Shown piece by piece: positions 56,901 to 64,000 of a stretch of DNA of 64,000 nucleotides. Source of the DNA: Talaromyces rugulosus (Eukaryota > Ascomycota > Eurotiomycetes > Eurotiales > Trichocomaceae); contig NC_049565.1 in assembly GCF_013368755.1 (NCBI RefSeq), positions 3,720,001 to 3,784,000 of the forward strand, read 5' to 3'. The notes under the pieces were generated by a model. That model made no database searches, was not told the DNA's origin, and saw only the letters and a list, made by a program, of their open reading frames with translations. The translations under genes and the position numbers were made by a program. Numbering within the stretch: position 1 is the stretch's first letter; every line of letters begins with the position of its first letter.

Positions 56901-56984
56901 ATCCCACGGCGCAATGGATGACGTACCATGATCAGCCAGCTTCGGGGCTGGGCCAGCCATATTATTGCTCCGCACAGCGGCCAT
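53947..56984 (-). CDS. eis1: Eisosome protein 1 (Eis1) with coding tandem repeats
   Basis: Four exons, 56984-56927, 56837-56751, 56670-55246 and 55184-53947, give 935 aa. The N-terminal half matches the Eis1 family (PF12757): AALYATDPERRRAADEAL, SLAHARQKSMDIWKP and HEQAALLAK-like blocks (here HAEQAALLAKGYQK), then long charged helices and coiled coil (about 330-520). Eis1 is a peripheral component of eisosomes, the BAR-protein plasma-membrane domains. The last exon would look like a separate gene, but the 61-nt intron (55245-55185) joins it in phase, so one protein is inferred. That exon holds five 23-aa repeats and a disordered Ser/Pro-rich, phospho-acceptor-rich tail. A (TA)10 run lies in intron 2. 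Confidence 0.88.
54580..54924 (-). repeat. Five 69-bp tandem repeats inside Eis1
   Basis: Five near-perfect copies of a 69-bp (23-codon) unit reading TGLAVQPPRDDD, then a variable residue, GAF, and SRSGT or GGSGT ending EP or AP. The period is a multiple of three, so copy-number change would keep the frame. The unit is acidic, proline-containing and likely unstructured. Confidence 0.95.
56707..56726. repeat. (TA)10 microsatellite in Eis1 intron 2
   Basis: Perfect dinucleotide run of 20 bp within the second intron of the Eis1 gene. It lies between the donor and the branch region and does not affect coding. Confidence 0.8.
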
Positions 56985-57718
56985 TTCAATTGGAGAGGAA
57001 GTAAAGAAGTATATAACCGACACGCGCGAGGTCGAGGAGAGCTCGAATGGGGTCGGCTGTCTATATAGAAAGGATGGCGACCATACCAAGCAGCGACAAG
57101 AAGAGAAAAAAAAGGATAGAACTGAGGTCCAGACCGAGTTTAAAGACCACGCCGGAAGCTCCGCTAGAGTCGAGGTCGGTTTTGGCGATGGTGACGTCGA
57201 CGGGGCGAGTCGTCTCAGGCTAGCCCCGATCAGAGGCCTGGCTCAGTCAGCGCATGGTGGCTGCGATCATCATGAGCTAACTGCTTCGGGGAGGCCAGCG
57301 CCGCCCAGGAAAGGAAGCCCGCGGCTTGGCGCCTTCCTGAAATTCTCTGGATGAGGCGGTGCAAGTATTGTCCTAAGCCTGATTGGGATGAAGCAGGCCA
57401 GCCACACCAACCTTATGCACGTTTGTGAGCTGCTATTGGCTGGCTGCATCTCGCACTGCACAGTATTGGTCCGGATGACCCCATTGGATCTAACCTAATC
57501 AGGCGGCCCTCTTTGCGCGCTAGCCCTACCCACAGCCAGATGCGTCCACATGTGGAAATTAACTACTAGTAGGTATGTCATCATTGAATTTTGTATTCAT
57601 CGCTCATTAAACAGTTTGGTTTATAGTAATAGTAAAGATATGTAAATGCAATGGTAGATCAAGCATTGAATAGTGCAGATACATCTCCGTCTACCTCTCA
57701 TACAGCCACGCGAAATAA
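56985..57718. other. Eis1 promoter and transporter 3' flank
   Basis: The left part is the Eis1 upstream region, with ATTGG/CCAAT-type pentamers near 57432 and 57464. The right ~150 bp is AT-rich 3' flank of the transporter gene. No gene is seen. Confidence 0.3.
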
Positions 57719-59737
57719 TTACCAAAGATGCAGCATTTTCAAAATATCATTACGCGCGAAAAACGAACGATTTCGTTTCCCAAAGATATCTGGTCCGAAT
57801 TATTAGCTCGAGTTCATACTAGCTGAAAAGCGGCCTAAACTTACACATCGGGATCGCCAGCAAACAAATACCCATCTGAATAGAACCAAGGGCCAGAAAA
57901 GGCACGCGAGAGCCGTCCTTGACCACCAGCCAGTTGTACGCAAAGAAGGTGAGGACAAAACTGAAGACGTTTTTGAAGATGAGCATGCACGTAAATGCTT
58001 CGACGGCAATTTCGCCTAGGGCCGAAAAATGTCAGCAGCGAGCGGGGACATACATATATCGCAATTCACTTACGGTGTGCATCGACAATATACAGAGCAC
58101 TAGAAACAGCACCCATCACCATGCCGATGATAACACATGCAAAGAAAACATCCGGGATCAGCCAGCCATACCGCGACACGTCGTTGGCCGTGATGCCAAA
58201 CCCATAGAGTCCGATTCCGCTGAAAAGCAACTGGAAAAAGACCAGGACGATACGAAACTCGGGCTCGTAGGTACCCTTGTTGAGCTTGATCATGCCCCGG
58301 TTAATCCGGTCAGTCAAAAGACCAGACAAGATCAGACCGATGATTGATCCAATGAAAGCCGAGGTGTACATATACCCCGTCTTGACCTCGTCAAACCACA
58401 ATGGAGGGATCATGAAAACGACAGCTAACACGACTCCAATGAACACTGTCCAGCCGATGAGGACACCTTGTGTCAGGCATGCCTAAGATTTGTTAGAACT
58501 AAGTACTCTGGTAATTGATTGCTCGAGTCATACCCAAAGAATTCCCGGGTGGAAGAATAGCGGAAAAGGACGTAGCAAGAGCTTCCAAAAGTCTTCGTCC
58601 GTTTTCCGGCCATTGAAAAGCTTGACAGTTTGCCAATAAGAGTACTCTCGGTACACAGTGCGATCCTCTTTTTCGTCCGATTGTCGCTGCTCGTGACCAA
58701 GAGGCAATTGTGAATCCGAATTATCGTTTTCTTCAAGTCCCGCACCATCGTAGCTGGGAGCAGTCTCCACTTTATAATCAATGTTCAGATGATCGGGTCG
58801 GCGGTAAGCAGTTTCCGGCACAAAAAAAATCATAAAGGGAAGCGCAACTGCGGTGAAGATGGCTACAAAGTAAAAGGTCCACTGCCATCCCAGTGTTGCT
58901 GTTATCTTTCCCACAAAGACAGGCGTCAAAAATGATCCCCCAAAAAGCGCCACGTTTGAGAGGGCCATGCGCTTTCCACGCTCCTGAAGATCGCCGTCAG
59001 AACTACAAGACCTGTAATGGATAGGAGTAAACTAACATGCACAAAATACAAATCACCCACGCAAGTATTCACTAGGGCTTCAAAGGGAGCTAGGGCAAAC
59101 CCTTGGAATACGCGGGCAGCCGTCAAGCTGCGATAATTGCCCGAGCTGGCTCCGGCCCAGGCAGAGCTGATAATCATCAAGACATTTCCGATGATAAACA
59201 GGTGGCGCTTGCCCCATACTCTCGCTGATGGGACACAGAGAATGCCGCCCAGGCCAACACCGAGTAAGTGGTAACCGGTCAGCAAGGCGACATCTGTAAA
59301 ACTTTTGGAGTAGTCAAGGGCGACAGTGACGGTGTCGGCAGCCAAGATTGGACTCATGGTTGCGCAAAGGACTGCGACCAGAGAAAGAATCGCGAGAATC
59401 AGATCGCGTCTCCATAACGGCCAGTTCTGTAGGTACTATGTATTAGAAAGTTGCTTCGAGCATGAAGGGAAGGCATACCAAAGGATCATATGGGTCATCG
59501 CTGGGCTGCGGAATGAGGATGATTGGGACCGGCCCTGAGCGATCGCACTTGAGCCCTGACCGGTGATGTTCGTCATAAGAAAAACCTGCATCTTCCAAGA
59601 CGTAGGATGTTCCTAATAGTACCATAATCCATGGATCAGTAGAGTTCCATGGCGCGAAAAGGTTATTCGCGCAACAGGAGTCATAACCAACCAGGAACAT
59701 TCCCTAACTTTGTATCCTGCAGCACTCCGAGACCCAT
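57719..59737 (-). CDS. MFS transporter
   Basis: Seven exons, 59737-59692, 59612-59479, 59426-59037, 58983-58534, 58482-58074, 58015-57845 and 57789-57719, give 556 aa. The N-terminus MGLGVLQDTKLGNVPG and the DPYDPLNWP element are typical of one fungal MFS subfamily. Twelve membrane segments can be placed in two sets of six around a charged cytosolic loop (about 290-360). The loop is rich in Asp, Glu and Gln and followed by YSYWQTVKLFNGRK. A C-terminal IFGKRNRSFFARNDI tail is restored by the last intron. The first and last exons are 46 and 71 nt and were found by phase and motif. It moves a small solute across a membrane by proton coupling; the substrate is unknown. It is divergent from the CFEM gene. 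Confidence 0.88.
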
Positions 59738-60819
59738 GTTCAAGGCTTCTATCGGGCAATTCAGGACGAATTCACGGAAAGAAGACGCAAGGCCGTTGAC
59801 GCAGTCAAGGATGATGTCTAATCATTGAACACATTAACTATTATATTGTTGTCGAGGCCAGATTCCAGTCCTAGCCTAAGAGAAACCCGATAAAGTCATC
59901 GATAGCCAGTTTGAGAGGTTGAGGAAGCAGCCATCGGACGGCACAAGGCTTAATTTACTTGGGACTAGCGGGGCCGAGGTCCTGTGTGGGGGCAGCACAC
60001 TTTCACGTTCACATTAGATCAAGGAAGCACATCAGTGCAACTTGTGTCTGAGATATATTGTTACTACTAATATATACTGTGCGACCATCACATCACACTA
60101 CAGCAACATCGTACTCTGTACAATAATGCATGGTATCGTGGTCATACTGGTCATACTGCGATGTCCAGAGGCCGGATTTCCTTGTACGGCGCGGTGATTG
60201 GCTGCCTGAACCAGGTCTACCAATAAGAAACGCATAAAGCAGGAAGTGGAGACTATGGGGATTATTCTATTCCGGGAGTGGCTGGAGAATACGGGGCCTT
60301 CTCCGCAGTGGGGCGTGAACCTTGTACGGGGCCCGCTGCATGCGTTCTGCGGCTGCTCATTGGCTGCTCCCGCCAACCGCAAAGCACTGCCCTGTCGTCA
60401 TCGTGATTTGGCTTGCTGTACGGAGTACTCCATACTGTTACTATCACGGATACTCTCGTCTGTCGTAGTACTGATCGACAGAAGAACATGGTTGCCTGAG
60501 TATGACTCGTGTTTGCTTCTCGTGATGGAGGGTAGGAGCACATGAAACCGATTGAAAACAGACTTCCAGTTTGACCTAGCGAATAATTAACTACAACTGG
60601 CTAGTGGTTGAAGACTGCGCAGTGGGTCTGTCTCATTTTGGATACCTGAATTCGAGGGCACCAACTGCAACCCCAACTTTTTAATATGGAGCGTTTGCCC
60701 CGTCCTGCCTCCGCACCACCACTGGGGCTCAATTTTGTCATCGTCACCATTCTCCATTGAACCATTAAACAATCTTACCTCATTGAATTGCCTCTCCCAA
60801 AGCTACTCTTTTGGCCAAC
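59738..60819. promoter_or_regulatory. Divergent promoter of the transporter and CFEM genes
   Basis: No gene is seen in this 1.1-kb bidirectional region. It contains two members of the recurrent GTACTC(C/T)GTAC motif (60111-60121 and 60418-60428) and ATTGG pentamers near 60200 and 60358. Nothing else was recognised. Confidence 0.35.
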
Positions 60820-61474
60820 ATGAAGTTCACTGGCGTCACCTTTACTATTGCAGCTTTCGCTGCTGGTGCTGCATCGCAGTCACTGTCTAGTCTGCCCAGC
60901 TGCGCGGTAAATTGATCTGGAAGCGTCTCTCTGTCTTGACTCTCGTTTCTGATTATTCTTCTCTCTCAGATATCCTGCGCTACCGACTCCATCCCGAGCG
61001 ACTGCGGCCTTGATGTGAAATGCATCTGCAGCGCGCAGTCTTTTATTAGTGGTGTCTCCTGCTGTATCGCCGACGCTTGCAACGCCGATGATCAAAAAAG
61101 TAAGCATTCTTATCCGGTGGCTGAGCTCTTAAGCCTTATCAACATACTAATTTTTTTTTTCTTCCTCTTCTTCAGCTACAATCGAATACGCCGACAAGAT
61201 TTGCGCTGGTGTTGGTGTCAGCAACTTGCCCACCTCCGCCGTTTGCTCTTCGACCGCCAGTGCCACTGGTGGCAGCAAGACCTCGTCGGCTGGTGAAAGC
61301 CAAACTGCTGCCACTGCCACTGCCTCTACTACGTCGGCTGGTTCCAGCTCAGAGACTTCTACGGCTGCGTCGCCATCGGGAACCAATGCTGCTACCTCGT
61401 TTACCAAAGCTGACGGCAGTGTCACAGCTGGTGTCATGGTGGCTGCTGTGTTTGCTGCCATGTGTCTTGCCTGA
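60820..61474 (+). CDS. CFEM-domain GPI-anchored surface protein
   Basis: Three exons, 60820-60906, 60970-61099 and 61176-61474, give 171 aa. A signal peptide ([19 protein letters not shown]) is followed by a CFEM domain with nine cysteines, one more than the usual eight because of a C-C pair. The Asp before the K-C-I-C segment (CGLDVKCIC) is the residue that contacts haem iron in characterised CFEM proteins. A Ser/Thr/Ala-rich stalk (about 95-150) and a hydrophobic C-terminus ([18 protein letters not shown]) suggest a GPI anchor. CFEM proteins are wall or membrane proteins, some of them haem acceptors in iron uptake and others adhesion- or virulence-linked. Which applies is not decidable here. 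Confidence 0.92.
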
Positions 61475-62156
61475 AGAGGTGGAAATGAGAACGAATGAAT
61501 GATCTTTTCTTGTCTATATCATGCAATAATAAACCATACGGTCATACATATGAGAAATTTAGGACTCCATGGCGAGCTTTTTGTATAGATAGTGATCAAT
61601 CCATGCTATTAATCACTGAAAACAATGTTGCTTTATTCAATTGAAAAACTTGCTTTAAATTTTTGGTGTTTAAATCCATTAGGATTTCATATCGAAAAAT
61701 CGTACAGGATGAGTACGAGTAGGTGTGTCTTTGGGTTTTAATATTAGTGCCCAGTAGAAATTGAAATGTTATACATGTATTGCTAGTAGTATCAATCTAT
61801 GATGTTTTTTTTTTTTTTTGTCCTCTTTTTAGGAGATGGCAAGATAGAGATTAATATATAAAATAACACCATTAACTATAAAATAACCAATTTCATTTCA
61901 ACATCTGTCATGAAAATATTTTCAATAGTCTTTAACCCGTACAGTATCAAGGGTGAAGATTGGTTCCGCAGTGCGGGGCTGTCTAGATGCATCCGCAAAT
62001 CTCCAGCAATGATAATGAAAACCAGACAACCTCCATCAGTAGACTAGCATCCGGACGCACAAGCTATCTAGATGCATATCGCGAAATTATAGTATTGACT
62101 CAATAACATTCACCAGTGTCTACTGACTGCCAACCCGGCAGACGGGGAGCCCCGCA
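61475..62156. other. CFEM 3' flank and GGTase promoter
   Basis: No gene is seen. The stretch is AT-rich, with a T-run near 61806-61820. An 11-bp direct repeat TCTAGATGCAT occurs near 61982 and 62068, in the last 180 bp before the next ATG. Confidence 0.35.
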
Positions 62157-63634
62157 ATGGCACCTGCCGAGTTCACAAAAGAGCGACATATCAAGTACTT
62201 TTTGCGCTGTCTCCGCACCTTACTGCCTCACCAATACACATCTGGTGACTCGGGCCGTATCCTTCTCGCTTTCTTCATCATTTCCGGGCTCGATCTCCTC
62301 GGCGTGCTCAAGACCAAGACCACCGCCGAGGAGCGGCAGCGCTACATCGACTGGCTATATCATTGCCAACACCCGTCTGGAGGCATTCGGGGTTTCACTG
62401 GTACCATCTTTGGCGGAGACGATAAACGAACCCCCGAAAACGAAGCCTGGGATCCGGCAAATCTGCCCTCTACCTTTTTGGCGTTGGAGACATTGCTCTT
62501 GTTGGGCGACGATTTCTCGCGGCTGAATCGGAAAGGGTGTCTGATCTGGCTGCGGAAGCTGCAGCGAGAGAATGGCAGTTTTGGAGAGACTCTTGGAGTG
62601 GATGAGGAGATTGAGGGAGGTAGTGATCTGAGGTTTTGCTATTGTGCCGCTGGCATCAGGTATCTGCTTCGCGGTCCGCACAAGAATGATGTGCCGGGTG
62701 TTGAGGATATCGATGCGGCGAGATTGGTGTCTTTTATCCAATCTTCTCAGGTGCGATCTATTCTCTCGCTTAACGGAGCAGTACTCATAGTTACATCGAA
62801 CAGTCGTATGAAGGTGGTTTGGCAGAAGCATCCTTTTGTGAAGCTCACGGTAATTATCACCTTGTCTATCTATAAATCCACATCTCTGACCATTTTCAAC
62901 AGCGGGCCATACCTACTGCGGAATTGGCGCTTTATCTTTCTTAAAAAGAACGGATGGAAATGTTCAAGAAACGGAATTATTACTTCCCCAAAGCGAAAGA
63001 TTCAACTCTCTTCTCAGTTTTCTTGTTTCGAGGCAGACTACGGAATTAGAAGAGGAGGAGGATGACGACGACGAAGATGAACACAGCGATTCAGAAGACC
63101 CAGAAGCAGCAACGAACCCTGTCTTAGAGACAAAGATGGCCATGGACTCGCTTTCTTTGAATGAAAAATTCGAAATATTACCGGACCTCCTACCACAAAA
63201 TGCCGACTCATTGGTGTGGGCCGGCTTCAGCGGCCGCTCTAACAAAATCGCAGATACATGCTATTGTTTCTGGGTGACAGGGGCTCTAGATGTGAGCACC
63301 CACCTTCCTATTATTCACGTTTCTTACTAACTTAATTCTAGATCATTGAACAATTGCCCGTTATCAATGCAACCAGTCTCCGTCGATACCTCCTGGAGAA
63401 GACACAACATATAATTGGAGGGTTCGGAAAATCTGTGGGTGAGCCACCAGGTAAGACGTTCCCCCCGGATTTTGTTCAATAGATTGTTTCTGACCGAGCA
63501 CAGATCTTTACCACGCCTACCTGGGCATGATGGCTCTTGCCCTGATCAATGAGCCTGGACTTGAAGCTGCAGATGCAACATTGTGCACAGGAGCAAGTCT
63601 CTCACAGAACCTGGAGTCTCTCCCATGGTGGTAG
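62157..63634 (+). CDS. cdc43: Geranylgeranyltransferase type I beta subunit
   Basis: Five exons, 62157-62750, 62804-62849, 62903-63291, 63342-63450 and 63504-63634, give 422 aa. The protein has the prenyltransferase beta-subunit alpha-alpha barrel repeats: HPSGGIRGF, NGSFGE, the zinc-binding DLRFCYCA segment with Asp and Cys ligands, SYEGGLAEA, HAGHTYCG and the C-terminal DTCYCFW and DLYHAYLG blocks. It pairs with the Ram2-type alpha subunit to attach geranylgeranyl to CaaX proteins such as Rho1 and Cdc42. The 46-nt second exon is needed to join SQSYEGG to HAGH. An acidic, low-complexity insertion (about 258-287) separates two barrel repeats. The terminal His ligand of the zinc site lies in DLYHAY. 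Confidence 0.93.
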
Positions 63635-64000
63635 AACCATAGATGTGTGATTACATATTAAGGAAATATCAATAGGCATGCAGAAATGATAAGTTCGTAG
63701 AATATACGTAGTATAAAATGTAAAATATAAATAGAGCACCGTTGCGGCTAGCCGTATGGGGAAGGCCCACGTTTCCAGGCACGCTCCCGCAACTCCGACG
63801 GAGCGAGCGCCTTCCTTCTGCAGACAACTAACTACACTGCACCTCAAGCTTGAATCCGATCGCTACGACTTCTTCACTATCACGCTTCAAAGGGTATGCA
63901 AATCGGTCTCCAGCCCCTTGGTATAAATATCCGTCAATCGTGTCTTAACCGGACCGACCCTACCAGGACCTATTACATTTCACCCGGACTTGCTACGTTG
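63635..64000. other. GGTase 3' flank to window end
   Basis: AT-rich 3' flank followed by ~200 bp of mixed sequence. No start of another gene could be supported before the window ends. Confidence 0.35.

Noticed and set aside
1..64000. CRISPR arrays, prokaryotic operons, intact transposons or rRNA genes
   Set aside because: No regular spacer-repeat arrays, no transposase-like frames with inverted ends and no rRNA signatures were seen; gene structure is fungal throughout.

Overview
The window is nuclear DNA of a filamentous ascomycete, most likely a member of the Eurotiales (Aspergillus/Penicillium-like). The support is the dense split genes with 42-93 nt GT-AG introns carrying CTAAC/CTGAC-type branch sites, the Zn2Cys6 regulators, and typical fungal families (CFEM, eisosome Eis1, Sfk1, GH35, PNGase A, ECM29). 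The species cannot be named from the sequence alone. I joined exons by hand wherever donor, acceptor, reading phase and family motifs agreed. Every multi-exon gene model below sums to a whole number of codons.

Layout. 0.4-9.1 kb: secreted class 3 lipase; WW-domain PhoD-like phosphatase; Zn2Cys6 regulator whose DNA-binding domain is split over two 10-nt exons. 9.1-12.6 kb: gene-free stretch with simple repeats and a recurrent 11-mer. 12.6-26.7 kb: three long minus-strand genes, namely the proteasome adaptor ECM29, a SHPRH/Irc20-type SNF2-RING protein, and a PNGase A-type amidase. 27.9-41 kb: housekeeping block with a small membrane protein, a J-protein, phosphomannomutase, an Fmp32/MCUR1-like mitochondrial protein, the ER J-protein Erj5, PRA1/Yip3, an acidic low-complexity protein starting 26 nt after PRA1, an Sfk1/DRAM-family membrane protein and a tyrosine phosphatase. 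40.7-48 kb: GH35 beta-galactosidase, an ERG3-like C-5 sterol desaturase, and a regulator combining C2H2-type fingers with Zn2Cys6. 48-53.3 kb: AT-rich accessory island holding a probable small secreted Cys-containing protein, a degenerate ~16-bp periodic repeat, a decayed gene resembling a fungal STAND/NLR protein, and a broken beta-lactamase-fold hydrolase. 53.9-64 kb: eisosome protein Eis1 with five 69-bp coding repeats, an MFS transporter, a CFEM GPI protein, and the geranylgeranyltransferase-I beta subunit.

The genes do not form one obvious metabolite cluster. Several are linked by theme: protein quality control and N-glycan biology (PNGase A, phosphomannomutase, Erj5, ECM29) and membrane or secretory functions (PRA1, Sfk1, Eis1, ERG3-like). 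The least ordinary part is 48-53.3 kb, where pseudogenes and repeats suggest a decaying, fast-evolving patch between conserved genes.
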